NCBI GenBank assembly: GCA_020061465.1
Contig: JAGUYG010000092.1
Coordinates: 1 to 39,045 of the forward strand
DNA from: Ignavibacteriales bacterium
GTDB taxonomy: Bacteria; Bacteroidota; Ignavibacteria; Ignavibacteriales; Ignavibacteriaceae
Reading direction: 5' to 3'
DNA length: 39,045 nt
The translations under genes and the position numbers were made by a program. The notes under the pieces are model-generated. The model was given only the letters and a program-made list of their open reading frames with translations. It did not search any database and was not told the origin of the DNA. This document shows, in pieces, positions 16,331 through 25,843 of this stretch (positions are counted from its first letter, which is position 1; the number at the start of each line of letters is the position of its first letter).

Positions 16331-16410
16331 AAAATAAAAGTTCTGCAATTCAAATGACAGTCCTCAGTCGGCAGTCTCCAGTGGCAAGTATGTAGTGTTC
16401 AGTTACACGC

Positions 16411-16461
16411 AACCCACCCACCCACCACCACCAACTCACCACCACCAACTCACCACTCACC
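16411..16461. repeat. CACC-rich simple tandem repeat
   Basis: A C/A-only tract. After acccacccaccc come two exact 14-base copies of CACCACCACCAACT (16423-16436, 16437-16450) and a partial copy CACCACTCACC. It lies in the gap between chrA and marR. The strand asymmetry (no T until the unit ends) fits slippage. Confidence 0.8.
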
Positions 16462-16515
16462 TTCCCCTTACTCAAGCTCTTTAAGAAACGAGTTATATTT
16501 TTTAGATGAGTTAGC

Positions 16516-17673
16516 TTAATAAATAAGATAACCAAGCACCGCACCGCCTAAAATAATGTAAGCCGGATTTATTTTTTTAATTGAAAAGAAAACTGCCGCA
16601 CTTAACAGCGCTATTAAAGTAGTCTGCATGTCCGCCAATACCTCATAACCTAACTTAATTGCAACAATTAACATAACGGCAACCGCACTTACGTTAACTG
16701 CATCCAAAAATTTGGAGAGTATATTCGATCTTCTTATACGCGGTATTAACGGATTTAAAATCAAAACAAAAACAAATGATGGAATTATTATACCGATAGT
16801 TGCAATCAATGCCCCGGTTATTCCTGCAATTTGATATCCGACAAAAGTTACCGACGAAAGAAATGGACCGGGTGTAAATTGTCCTACTGCAATGGCATCC
16901 AACAACTGCTGTCTGCTCAACCAGTTTAAACCCTGAACAAATTCTCCGTCGAAGTAAGCTACTAAAATATACCCGCCTCCGAACCAAACCGTACCGATCT
17001 TTAAGCATGTTAAAAATAATTTTGTAAGCGATACTTCAGATTTTTCGATAAAGTTAATTAGATGAGTAATACTGTATAATGCTAAAAATGCAACATGAGA
17101 TATTGAACCTAAAATATTTCTTCTCTCTGATAAGTAAATAAAAAAAGCGCCAAAAATCCCGCCGGCAAGAATTGAAAATATTTCACTTGCACCGAACAAA
17201 TTAAGCACGGCAACTGATAATGCGATTGAAATTAATTTCCATCTTTTATCTGTTGGAACAGAATCCCAAACAGCTTTTTGACCGAGTCTATAAACCGCAT
17301 TCAATATTATGATTATTACCGCAGGCTTAATACCGTAAAGAAACGGATATATTTCGGGAAGATTTCCGTAGCGAACATAAAAATAAGCAAGTACACCTGA
17401 GATGACTACAGCAGGCAGAATGAAACTAATTCCCGCTGCAACCAAACCCGGAAAGCCCGCACGATAATAGCCGCAGTGCAAAGCCATTTCGGTTGAATTT
17501 GGTCCGGGGATTAAATTTGTGGCGCCAACTAAATCTAAAAAATGCTGACGGCTCATCCATTTTCGTTTGGTTACCACTTCATCTTCAAACATTGCGATGT
17601 GTGCAGCCGGTCCTCCGAATGCAATTAAGCCCAGCTTTGAGAATAACAAAATAATTTCTTTCAGATCTTTCAA
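16516..17673 (-). CDS. chrA: Chromate/anion transporter ChrA (two-domain)
   Basis: 385-residue inner-membrane protein of the CHR family with two homologous halves. The first half has FGGPAAHIAMFEDEVV, then LIPGPNSTEMALHCGY; the second repeats these as WFGGGYILVAYFDGEFV and IAVGQFTPGPFLSSVTFVGY. About 10-12 hydrophobic helices are visible. Characterised members expel chromate, but many homologues have unknown anion substrates, and nothing nearby indicates chromium resistance. A MarR regulator lies downstream on the same strand. Confidence 0.9.
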   Translation of the reverse strand: MKDLKEIILLFSKLGLIAFGGPAAHIAMFEDEVVTKRKWMSRQHFLDLVGATNLIPGPNSTEMALHCGYYRAGFPGLVAAGISFILPAVVISGVLAYFYVRYGNLPEIYPFLYGIKPAVIIIILNAVYRLGQKAVWDSVPTDKRWKLISIALSVAVLNLFGASEIFSILAGGIFGAFFIYLSERRNILGSISHVAFLALYSITHLINFIEKSEVSLTKLFLTCLKIGTVWFGGGYILVAYFDGEFVQGLNWLSRQQLLDAIAVGQFTPGPFLSSVTFVGYQIAGITGALIATIGIIIPSFVFVLILNPLIPRIRRSNILSKFLDAVNVSAVAVMLIVAIKLGYEVLADMQTTLIALLSAAVFFSIKKINPAYIILGGAVLGYLIY

Positions 17674-17822
17674 TTATTGCCAAAAAATTTTATGAGGGAA
17701 ATTATTGGTGATACAATTTAATGCGCAAATAGGTTCATTCAAAAACAATACTTATCCTCATTTCTGAATATGAAAAAAATATATTAGTTAGATAGTTATT
17801 AAAATAATTGAACTCTATCCAA

Positions 17823-17845
17823 CCTTTCCCTTACAAAGGGAAAGG
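17823..17845. repeat. Small hairpin, 10-bp stem and 3-base loop (copy 1)
   Basis: CCTTTCCCTT-ACA-AAGGGAAAGG, followed by cttat. The same architecture (10 bp, 3-base loop, inner CTT/AAG, trailing ttat) with different stem bases recurs at 38921-38943 and 39017-39039. Confidence 0.75.
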
Positions 17846-17971
17846 CTTATTTGTGGTAATGACACAATATAATCCTTCTTGACATTTTATTGGCATATAA
17901 AAAATTAAGTGAATATTTGTACACCAGTTCTAACTTTTTGGTCAGCCTCGTTGTCCAAAGGACTCATTTGA

Positions 17972-18019
17972 GGGATGAGTTCTACTGTTTGTTTGTAGCT
18001 TTCTGCTCAGCTGTGTAAC
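17972..18019 (-). repeat. Dispersed repeat, short inverted copy
   Basis: Reads gggatgagttctact, gtttgtagcttt, ctgct and ctgtgtaac in order. The reverse complement of 38825-38918 contains the same blocks in the same order but with the 22-base unit (TCAGACTGATCCTTCGGAAAAG on its strand, twice) inserted between them. This copy lacks the units. Confidence 0.65.
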
Positions 18020-18280
18020 TCAAAATGACGAACAATTAATTCTTTACTATCTATTTAGCTTTTACACTAAGAAAGTATTTACACACCTCTTACACCTCCT
18101 TCAAAGATGTCGCTTTGAATAAGGAGAAGACAATACGCTACTGTGAAGCGTCATTTTTTTTGCTGGATGGTCTATTGTTATGCTGACAAGTAAAACAACG
18201 GAATTAAAATTAGTCATTGCGGGTAGAATCCAATTTCTTTAAATTACTATCGAACATTAACCTTTTTGAAAGGATCTACA

Positions 18281-19201
18281 ATGAAAATTATCTCGAATGC
18301 CGTCACACTCAACAAAGAATTTAGCCGTCTCTTAAAGAAATACAGCCATTACTGTTGGGCGGTAGCTTGGGCAGGCACTCCTACAAATATTTTTGACGAG
18401 CTTAAAGTAAATAATAAGAAGATTGAAAAATTTATTATTGGTCTTCATTTCTATCAAACCCACCCACAATTCATTAAAACATTTTCAAAAAACGAAAATG
18501 TAAAATATATTAAGCTAACTAATGGTACCTATCATCCCAAGGTATATTTGTTCTACAACTCAGAGAAAGAATGGGAGATACTATCTGGAAGTTATAATTT
18601 TACAGCCGAGGCATTTAGTAACAATTTAGAGTTCGGAATCTTATTTTCAAATACCGATGGAAATCAGAAGTTGTTTGATGAGACAATGGATTTTATAAAT
18701 AATTATTGGAAAGAAGGTTCTCAATTTAGCGAAGAAGAATTAATAAAATATCAAGAGAAATGGCATAAACACAAGGATACTAAAGCTAATCTCTCTGATA
18801 ATTTAGGTAATAAATTTGAACTGCTTACAGAACCTAAATCAGCTGGACATGGTTCAACTTTGCAACAATATTTAAAACAATTTAGAAATAATGAATTTAA
18901 ATCAATCTGGCTTAAACCAGGAAATGAAGCTAGAAATGCTGCTAAAATATTGAGAAATTTAGGTATAAAAGGGAAAATTTGGAAGGATTCAATTAAAATA
19001 GGAAATAAAACTTATATAGCAGGAGATTATGTTTACATGATGTGGGGCAGCACGAAAGATTTTGGCTTAAGAATCTCAAAAATTAAAATCCTTTCAATAA
19101 TAAATGGACAAGTAAAATTTAAACACTTAGATGAAAACGTTAATGACAAGCCGGAAATCCTCACGAGCATAAGATGGCTAAAATCATATTTGAATACTTA
19201 A
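18281..19201 (+). CDS. PLD-like (single HKD) protein, possible nuclease
   Basis: 306 residues. The N-terminal half is phospholipase D-like: His85-x-Lys87 in YHPKVYLFY and G103-S104-x-N106 in LSGSYNFTAEAF form one HKD half-site, the form used by dimeric PLD-type nucleases such as BfiI and Nuc; the Asp of HxKx4D is replaced (Tyr). Residues about 165-306 are an unassigned basic region (IWLKPGNEARNAAKILRN onwards) that could recognise DNA or a partner. A TTG 15 bases earlier (18266) is in frame, but the ATG at 18281 has AAAGGA 7 bases upstream. It is monocistronic and sits beside a repeat-rich gap, as defence or accessory genes often do. Its AT-rich, Lys/Asn-rich composition differs from the housekeeping genes. 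The target is unknown. Confidence 0.75.
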   Translation: MKIISNAVTLNKEFSRLLKKYSHYCWAVAWAGTPTNIFDELKVNNKKIEKFIIGLHFYQTHPQFIKTFSKNENVKYIKLTNGTYHPKVYLFYNSEKEWEILSGSYNFTAEAFSNNLEFGILFSNTDGNQKLFDETMDFINNYWKEGSQFSEEELIKYQEKWHKHKDTKANLSDNLGNKFELLTEPKSAGHGSTLQQYLKQFRNNEFKSIWLKPGNEARNAAKILRNLGIKGKIWKDSIKIGNKTYIAGDYVYMMWGSTKDFGLRISKIKILSIINGQVKFKHLDENVNDKPEILTSIRWLKSYLNT

Positions 19202-19387
19202 GCTAATCATTCTACTACTGTTAATTCGTTTCTACAACGAAAATGCATATATAGTATATTGCCCGCTGCGTATTGCTTATTCTTTATCCTCTGCTGTTTT
19301 AAAGTGTGCTGATTGTATATCAAATCTGAAATATTAAGAGGCAATCAAGTGCGTTATTACTTTCAATTATCGACCACTTCACCATCT

Positions 19388-21064
19388 TTAAAATCCGTAC
19401 CCCGCCTTCATCCCAATATCAATCTGATTAAACCCACCGAGCCGCTGACCGCTCGTTCCATATCTGCTCAATAAAAGATTATAATTTACAACCGGAGATA
19501 ATATTACGTCGCTTGTTATCGAAAAGTTTAATCCTGTGGATAACAATATAGCTGTTTTATAATCGTACCTCGGAGTTGCAAATGCGTATACCGGATTCAT
19601 TCTGACTATGCTTATTCCTCCTTGTATAAAAAGTGGTAAAAATGTTTCAATGGGGTGGTATCTGTATGATGAAGAAATTGCAAATGTTTCAACTTTTGAA
19701 TTTATGTATTCGAATCCATTACTCCTCACAAAATATTTTGTGGGATTATAAAAAATATTTGCAACAAGAGCATTTTGGCTGTTCATGTAAAAGCTTGCTT
19801 CAAGAAAATAATTAAAGCCGTCTTTAAATCCTTCAGTAAAACCGCTTTTTTGCACCTCGCTGAATTTACCGAGCCTAAAAGATCTTGATGCACCGGCAGA
19901 GAGAATTATATTTCCCGGTAAGGCATAATGAATATCTTGCCATTCTTTTTTCAGAAACAAATCTTCATTTACTTTAAGGGTAAATTGAACTGTTTCCCAT
20001 GGAAATTTCCAGGGCAGGTATCTTTGATATTGAACATTGTGCCATCTGCCTGCATAACCAGCAGTTACCTGAATACCTCTGAATTCAATACCGACACGTC
20101 CACCGTGTGTATAAAAATTGTTAAGATTCGATTTAATACCCACTGAAAAATTACCAAGATAAAATTCCTGTAAGAAAGAAAAGCCCGACCCCAGGTCAAT
20201 TGACTTCCAAATAAAAGCTATTCCTGAATTTACAGTTACATCATTAGGAAAATCTTTCCAATCGGTAAATAATGTTTCAAATGAGGAATTCGCTTCATAG
20301 TCCGAAGGGTCTCTTCGGTCAAATGGTTTTGTGAAAGCTAATTGAGCGGCAAGCGAAAAGAAATCATTCTCAATAGCTTGGTAGCCAATTCCTAAATTTA
20401 AATTTGATGGCGGTGGAGAGGTTTGACTGCTGAAAGAAGGTTCTGCAGCCATGGCAATTCCTTCTATATTAACTGCAGTTCCAAAATTGGTAAGTGAAAA
20501 TCCGATGTTTAATTTTTTATCAAGAAAATCCGGTATGTAATTCAATCCGGCGCTGAATAAAAATTTATCATAGTAACCTTTGCCGAAACTTGTCTTTGCA
20601 TACCTTATCTGTAATCCTGCCGAGAGTTCATCGGACAACCTATTAGCGTAAGCAATAGAAAAGCTTCTCTCGTACGAATCATATTTTTCACCCACCGGAT
20701 TTTCGGGACTTCTGACGTAAGTTTCTCCCCTATCCCAATTGTTGTATTCTACTCCAAAGCAACCAATCTCTTTCAATTTGAAATAAGCTGAAAAGCTGTT
20801 AATCGGAATATCTATTATCAATTGAAAGGGCTGATGAAAATATGAAACCTGCGGCTGATCTGTAAAAATCAGATTGACAGGATTAAATGTAAGCGCATCA
20901 TCTATCGTTCTGAAAGAAACTCCCTGTTCGCCCATGCCTAATGAAGAAATAGAGCGCGGGTAATTTAAGTAATACATTGCTTGAGTAGATTGTGAGTGAG
21001 CTGAATCGGATATGAAGAATATTATTCCAATTAGAAAAATACCTGCCCAATAGGAAGTATTCAT
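19388..21064 (-). CDS. PorV/PorQ-like outer-membrane beta-barrel protein
   Basis: 558 residues. A signal peptide spans about 1-24 (core AGIFLIGIIFFIS, cleavage near SAHS). The following YLNYPRSISSLGMGEQGVSF and DDALTFNPVNL match the start of mature PorV/PorQ-family proteins, whose barrel members serve type IX secretion or act as FadL-like channels. The rest alternates amphipathic strands (GLQIRYAKTSFGKGYYDKFL, GFSLTNFGTAVNIEG) and ends in GMKAGYGF with a terminal aromatic, as outer-membrane barrels do. It is monocistronic. A direct type IX role is not shown; no other por genes are present. Confidence 0.75.
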   Translation of the reverse strand: MNTSYWAGIFLIGIIFFISDSAHSQSTQAMYYLNYPRSISSLGMGEQGVSFRTIDDALTFNPVNLIFTDQPQVSYFHQPFQLIIDIPINSFSAYFKLKEIGCFGVEYNNWDRGETYVRSPENPVGEKYDSYERSFSIAYANRLSDELSAGLQIRYAKTSFGKGYYDKFLFSAGLNYIPDFLDKKLNIGFSLTNFGTAVNIEGIAMAAEPSFSSQTSPPPSNLNLGIGYQAIENDFFSLAAQLAFTKPFDRRDPSDYEANSSFETLFTDWKDFPNDVTVNSGIAFIWKSIDLGSGFSFLQEFYLGNFSVGIKSNLNNFYTHGGRVGIEFRGIQVTAGYAGRWHNVQYQRYLPWKFPWETVQFTLKVNEDLFLKKEWQDIHYALPGNIILSAGASRSFRLGKFSEVQKSGFTEGFKDGFNYFLEASFYMNSQNALVANIFYNPTKYFVRSNGFEYINSKVETFAISSSYRYHPIETFLPLFIQGGISIVRMNPVYAFATPRYDYKTAILLSTGLNFSITSDVILSPVVNYNLLLSRYGTSGQRLGGFNQIDIGMKAGYGF

Positions 21065-21257
21065 GATTTACCTTTCATGGGATAAACAATTTCGATGTTA
21101 TGCCGTTGAAATTAAATTATTTCTGCAAAGAGAACAATTTTTTTTCCTTTCGTTTAAATTTTTCCTTTACTACTTGAAACAAAAAAAATTCTTAGTTAAG
21201 TTGAATTAGTTCTTAAAATACCAGCATGATTTTTAGCATTCTATGAGGGGTACTTAA

Positions 21258-21875
21258 ATGTCAGAGGAAACCAAATCAAATAAATTCTCACGCCGGAAAT
21301 TTGTTAAAGGAATAGGCTCGTCCATCGCCGGTGGTTATATCCTCTCACCGGCAATTGCAAAGGCAGCAAAAAAAATCTCAAAAGAAGCAAAAGATTTTAG
21401 TGAAGGGAAAGTCCCGCTTTCCTTAAAAGTAAACGAAAGTGTGATAAACGTAATGATTGAACCGCGCACAACTTTGGCTGAACTTCTAAGGGATGAGCTA
21501 AAGCTTACAGGAACTAAAGTGGTTTGCAACCATGGTGAGTGCGGCGGCTGCACAGTGCTGCTAAATAATAAAGCGGTTTATTCATGTCATCTTTTAGCGC
21601 TTGATGCTGCCGGTAAGGATGTAACTACAATCGAAGGACTTTCTTCAAACGGTAAACTTCACAAAATTCAACAGGCTTTTGTTGATGAAGATGGATTGCA
21701 GTGCGGTTTTTGTACTCCGGGACAAGTAATGGCAGCGGCGGCACTTTTATATAAATACTCTAAACCGGATAAGCAGCAAATAATGAAAGAAATGTCAGGT
21801 AATCTTTGCAGGTGTGCAGCATATCCGAATATCATTAAATCCGTTTTATCGGCAGTCGAGAAATCAAACGGATAA
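21258..21875 (+). CDS. Tat-exported 2Fe-2S subunit of a molybdenum hydroxylase (PaoA-like)
   Basis: Small electron-transfer subunit of a three-subunit xanthine dehydrogenase-family enzyme. A twin-arginine signal (SRRKFVKG, Arg12-Arg13) predicts export of the folded complex to the periplasm, as in E. coli PaoA/YagT. The plant-type 2Fe-2S cluster uses Cys90, 95, 98 and 110 (CNHGECGGCTV), and the second uses Cys149, 152, 184 and 186 (CGFCTPGQ, CRC). All eight ligands are present. A GAGGGG site precedes the ATG. It is first in a seven-gene operon. The substrate is unknown: aromatic aldehydes for PaoABC, but xanthine-like or other N-heterocycles are possible. Confidence 0.93.
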   Translation: MSEETKSNKFSRRKFVKGIGSSIAGGYILSPAIAKAAKKISKEAKDFSEGKVPLSLKVNESVINVMIEPRTTLAELLRDELKLTGTKVVCNHGECGGCTVLLNNKAVYSCHLLALDAAGKDVTTIEGLSSNGKLHKIQQAFVDEDGLQCGFCTPGQVMAAAALLYKYSKPDKQQIMKEMSGNLCRCAAYPNIIKSVLSAVEKSNG

Positions 21876-21909
21876 TCAAACAATTTTGTTATAAAATTTC
21901 GAGGGAATT

Positions 21910-24213
21910 ATGACCCGGAAAATTGTAAAATCTAAATATCACTTTGAACCTGATTTAATTGAAACCATCGGAGAAGTTTCTATCGAGGAAATAAAACCAT
22001 GGGGTTCAAACGATGAATTAAAAATTATAGGGAAACCAACAAGCCGAATCGACGGTGCAGTAAAAGTTTCGGGTGAGGCTGTGTATACTTCGGATGTCAT
22101 TCTGCCGAATATGGTTTATGCTAAAATTCTTCGCTCGCCTCATCCAAATGCACAAATAAAAAATATTGATACTTCAGAGGCAGAACAGCTTGAAGGAGTT
22201 TTATATATTCTTACATACAAAAACGCACCAGAAATAGGATGGTATTATAATACAAGCTATTTATTCGACAAGCAGGTAAGATACCAGGGCGATGAAGTTG
22301 CCTGTGTTGCGGCTGAATCCGAAAAAATTGCTGAAGATGCTCTTCATCTAATAAAAGTAGAATACGAAAATCTTCCTTTCGTAACTGATGCAGTTGAAGC
22401 ATTGAAGGATAATTCGCCAAAGGTGCATGAATGGGGTAATCTGCCGAGAGGTAATCCGGATAAATATAAACGAGGAGATGTTGAGAAAGGTTTGAAAGAA
22501 GCCGATCTGGTAATTGAAGATACTTTTACAACCCAAGTAGTAGTTCACAATACAACTGAGCCGCATTGCAGTGTGGCAAAATGGGAAGGCAGCAAATTAA
22601 CTGTTTGGGATTCGACTCAAGCAATATTTAATGTAAGAGACAGCATTGCGGCAAGTTTACAAATACCGGCAAGCAGTGTAAGAGTTATTAAAAAATATAT
22701 GGGCGGCGGATTTGGAAGTAAGCTTGAAGCCGGAAAGTATTCGGTAATCGCAGCACTGATTTCCCGCAAGATTAAAAGACCGGTAAAAATAGTACTCGAT
22801 AGACGGGAAGAAAATCTTGCTGTTGGTAATCGACCGAATTCTATTCAAACATTAAAAGCAGGTGTGAAAAAAGATGGAACATTAACAGCTCTTTCTCATC
22901 ATTCCATCGGTTCGATAGGTGCATATCCCGACGGAGCCGGATGCTCATGGCCTCTTAGAACAATTTATAAATGCGAAAATGTGTCAACAGAAGAGTACAG
23001 TGTTTTTACTAATACGGGTAAATCGCGCGCATACAGAGCGCCCGGTCATGTTCAGGGAACATTTGGACTTGAATCGCTTATAGATATTGCTGCTGAAAAA
23101 ATCGGAATGGATCCGCTTGAATTTCGATTGAAGAATTATACCGATAAAGATCAGGTTTATAACATACCTTACACATCCAAAAAATTAAAAGATGCTTATG
23201 AAAAAGGCGCAAATGCCATTGGCTGGCATAGAAGAAATAAAGTCCCCGGTTCAAGTAACGGAATATTAAAACGAGGAATCGGAATGGCTACTCAGATCTG
23301 GTGGGGCGGCGGCGGTCCCCCCGCTTATGCAACATTGAAATTAAACCGCGACGGCAGTGTTAATGTAATGGCTGGAACTCAAGACTTGGGGACAGGCACC
23401 TATACATTTATCGCACAAGTTGCTTCTGAAGTTCTTCAATTACCGATTGAGAAAATAAGCATTACAATAGGTGATACCGAAACATGTCCTTACTGCGGTG
23501 CCAGCGGTGGAAGCACAACAGCAGCGTCAGTAGCACCGGCTGTTAGGGATGCCGCCGAACAGATGAAAGCTAAATTAATATCAGGTGCTGCTGCAATTCT
23601 TGAAACATCGGAGGAGAAATTAATTTATGCTGAAGGAATTATTTCCGTTAAAAATGATCCTTCAAAAAAAATCACTATTCACGAAATAATTTCAAAAATG
23701 AGAGAGCGTGTACTGGTAACAACCGGCGCCCGTTCTGCAAATCCTGAAGGCTATATGATTAATACATTCGGTGCGCAGTTTGCAGAAGTGGAGGTAGATA
23801 CATTTACAGGGAAAGTAAGGGTTATAAAAATTGTTGCCGCACACGACATCGGAAGAGTACTGAATCCAAAAACACTTGAGAATCAATTCCACGGCGGAAT
23901 AATTCAAGGATTAGGCTATGCATTGATGGAAGAAAGAAAAGTTGACTCAAACACCGGCAAGGTTCTTACCGCAAATTTATACTCATATCTAATTCCTACT
24001 ATAATGGATACGCCTGAAATTGAAGTTATCATAGTGAGTGAAGGAGATTCCATGATAAGCAGCGTTGGAGCAAAAGGCGTAGGTGAGCCGGCGATTATTC
24101 CAACTGCAGCCGCAATTGCACACGCAGTTTACAATGCAATTGGTGTGAGAATAAAAAGTCTTCCGATTACTCCGGATAAAGTTTTAAATGCATTAACTTT
24201 AATTAAAAGATGA
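21910..24213 (+). CDS. Molybdopterin-binding catalytic subunit (PaoC/XdhB-like)
   Basis: 767-residue large subunit of the xanthine dehydrogenase family. The domain opening is IGKPTSRIDGAVKVSGEAVY; cofactor contacts include MGGGFGSK, AGTQDLGTGTYT and GASGGSTTAAS. The base catalyst is Glu726 in GAKGVGEPAIIPTAA. It has no signal peptide and should be exported as a passenger of the Tat subunit. It is 34 bases after the FeS gene. The neighbouring mocA-like gene suggests the dinucleotide cofactor MCD, as in PaoABC. Substrate specificity cannot be read from the motifs. Confidence 0.93.
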   Translation: MTRKIVKSKYHFEPDLIETIGEVSIEEIKPWGSNDELKIIGKPTSRIDGAVKVSGEAVYTSDVILPNMVYAKILRSPHPNAQIKNIDTSEAEQLEGVLYILTYKNAPEIGWYYNTSYLFDKQVRYQGDEVACVAAESEKIAEDALHLIKVEYENLPFVTDAVEALKDNSPKVHEWGNLPRGNPDKYKRGDVEKGLKEADLVIEDTFTTQVVVHNTTEPHCSVAKWEGSKLTVWDSTQAIFNVRDSIAASLQIPASSVRVIKKYMGGGFGSKLEAGKYSVIAALISRKIKRPVKIVLDRREENLAVGNRPNSIQTLKAGVKKDGTLTALSHHSIGSIGAYPDGAGCSWPLRTIYKCENVSTEEYSVFTNTGKSRAYRAPGHVQGTFGLESLIDIAAEKIGMDPLEFRLKNYTDKDQVYNIPYTSKKLKDAYEKGANAIGWHRRNKVPGSSNGILKRGIGMATQIWWGGGGPPAYATLKLNRDGSVNVMAGTQDLGTGTYTFIAQVASEVLQLPIEKISITIGDTETCPYCGASGGSTTAASVAPAVRDAAEQMKAKLISGAAAILETSEEKLIYAEGIISVKNDPSKKITIHEIISKMRERVLVTTGARSANPEGYMINTFGAQFAEVEVDTFTGKVRVIKIVAAHDIGRVLNPKTLENQFHGGIIQGLGYALMEERKVDSNTGKVLTANLYSYLIPTIMDTPEIEVIIVSEGDSMISSVGAKGVGEPAIIPTAAAIAHAVYNAIGVRIKSLPITPDKVLNALTLIKR

Positions 24214-24245
24214 AATTAACAAAGAAAAAGTTTCAGGATTAAAAA

Positions 24246-25223
24246 ATGAAAAACTTTGAATATCTGCAACCGAAAAGTATTGCTGAAGCAGCCGGATACT
24301 TGAAAGCAGGCAATGGAACCTCTATCCCCTATTCCGGCGGTACGGATGCTCTGGTAATGATGAAAGATAATCTTATCTCACCTAAAAAAGTTGTGAATCT
24401 GAAATCGATACCAGGATTAAATTCTATAGATTATATTCGGGGAGAGGGATTAAAAATCGGTGCGCTTGTTACAATCTCAGATTTAGCTGAACACCCTGTC
24501 GTTAAAGATAAATTCAAAATTTTATCTGAAGCTGCCGAATCCATAGCATCGCCTCAATTAAGAAACGTTGGAACAGTTGGAGGCAATCTTTGCCAGCGTC
24601 CTCGCTGTGCATATTTCAGAGAAGATTTTGACTGTCTGCGAAAAGGCGGTAATGCATGCTACGCATTCGATGGAGAGAATAAATTGCACTGTATTATAGG
24701 CGGCAGCCTATGCTATATTGTTCATCCATCCGATTTAGCCACGGCACTGCTTGTACTGAATACAAAAATTTCAATTGCTTCGGGTGAAAAGATTAATGAA
24801 ATTCCGATAGCTGATTTTTTTGTTCTGCCGGATGAAGATTTTACCCGCGAGAATATTTTACAATCCGGTGAGATTGTAACTTCTATTTTTATTCCTGATC
24901 TGCCGGAAGGAACAAAAAGCAGCTACATCAAATTCAGAGAACGTGCAGTTTGGGATTTTGCCGTTGTAAGCGTCGGTGCAGTTATTCAAACCAGTGGCAG
25001 CGAAATTGTCTCAGGAAGAATAGCATTCGGCGGTGTTGCACCGATTCCATGGACTGAGAGCGTTGTAAATTCTAAATTAATTAACCGTACAATTGATGCG
25101 CACATTGCAGATGAAATAGCAGAATCGATTTTATCAAATGCCGATTCGCTGGAGATGAACGGATACAAAATTCCTCTTGCGAAAAATTTAACCAAAAGAA
25201 TCTTGACACAACTTTTAATGTAA
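24246..25223 (+). CDS. FAD subunit with extra iron-sulfur loop (PaoB-like)
   Basis: 325-residue FAD-binding subunit of the same enzyme, with the FAD contacts IPYSGGTDALVMMK and SPQLRNVGTVGGNLCQRPRC. It carries the insertion with six cysteines (Cys116, 121, 130, 138, 149, 156) that, in PaoB-type and 4-hydroxybenzoyl-CoA reductase subunits, holds an additional [4Fe-4S] cluster. The C-terminal CO-dehydrogenase-flavoprotein domain (SYIKFRERAVWDFAVVSVGA) is complete. The next gene starts on the base after its stop. Confidence 0.9.
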   Translation: MKNFEYLQPKSIAEAAGYLKAGNGTSIPYSGGTDALVMMKDNLISPKKVVNLKSIPGLNSIDYIRGEGLKIGALVTISDLAEHPVVKDKFKILSEAAESIASPQLRNVGTVGGNLCQRPRCAYFREDFDCLRKGGNACYAFDGENKLHCIIGGSLCYIVHPSDLATALLVLNTKISIASGEKINEIPIADFFVLPDEDFTRENILQSGEIVTSIFIPDLPEGTKSSYIKFRERAVWDFAVVSVGAVIQTSGSEIVSGRIAFGGVAPIPWTESVVNSKLINRTIDAHIADEIAESILSNADSLEMNGYKIPLAKNLTKRILTQLLM

Positions 25224-25838
25224 ATGCAAGTTAACGGATTAATAATTTGTGCCGGACGATCAAAGCGTTTAGGCGAATTAAAACCATTGTTGATTTATAA
25301 TGATCAACCGTTTGTGGTAAACATTATTTTCAAGTTAAGCCGTGTATGTAAAAAGATCGGAATAGTATTAGGACATGAGGCGGAAAAAATTCAATCAGTC
25401 ATCGAAACTTATTTTAAAATTCCAGCTCTTAATGATGTAAGGGAAAAATTAATTTTTATTACAAATAACGAATTTGATAAAGGCATGTTTACTTCACTTC
25501 AATGCGGAGTGAAAGAACTGATCGACTCTGAATGGCTGTTATATCATTTTGTGGATCAACCCGGCTTGCCGGAATCTTTCTATGAAGAATTTGTTTGTCA
25601 TATTGATGACGATCATAATTGGATTCAGCCTTCGCATAATAAACGCAACGGTCATCCGATATTATTCCACAATTCTTTTTTGAAGGAAATTATCTCAGCT
25701 TCCCCAGATAAATCGCTAAGGGATTTGGCATTATCAAACAGTGCTAAAATAAAATATTGGGAATGCAGCTATCCTCAGATATTTCAAGACATCGATACCA
25801 TAGAACAATATCAATCACTTATCAATCCTAAAACTTAA
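25224..25838 (+). CDS. MocA-like molybdenum cofactor cytidylyltransferase
   Basis: Nucleotidyltransferase of the MobA/MocA group, 204 residues. The CTP-binding start is LIICAGRSKRLGELKPLL, a slightly changed form of the LAAGxSxRxGxxK motif. FVDQPGLP is the MocA-type DQP metal site, and the later NGHPILFHN matches the GHP motif. MocA joins CMP to molybdopterin to make MCD, the cofactor of PaoABC and related hydroxylases, so its place directly after the FAD subunit fits. Its start touches the previous stop. A general NTP-transferase role cannot be excluded. Confidence 0.85.
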   Translation: MQVNGLIICAGRSKRLGELKPLLIYNDQPFVVNIIFKLSRVCKKIGIVLGHEAEKIQSVIETYFKIPALNDVREKLIFITNNEFDKGMFTSLQCGVKELIDSEWLLYHFVDQPGLPESFYEEFVCHIDDDHNWIQPSHNKRNGHPILFHNSFLKEIISASPDKSLRDLALSNSAKIKYWECSYPQIFQDIDTIEQYQSLINPKT

Positions 25839-25843
25839 CATTT

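Larger units (their letters stand above)
17674..18280. other. 607-base gene-free stretch with repeat remnants
   Basis: No convincing ORF. It holds a 10-bp-stem hairpin (17823-17845), a decayed inverted copy of the repeat at the right end of the window (17972-18019), an imperfect stem joining TCCTTCAAAG (about 18097-18106) with CTTTGAATAAGGAG (18113-18126), and a weak terminator-like stem ACGCT-7-AGCGT followed by CA and eight T (18135-18161). These suggest an old mobile-element landing zone just upstream of the PLD-like gene. Confidence 0.55.
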
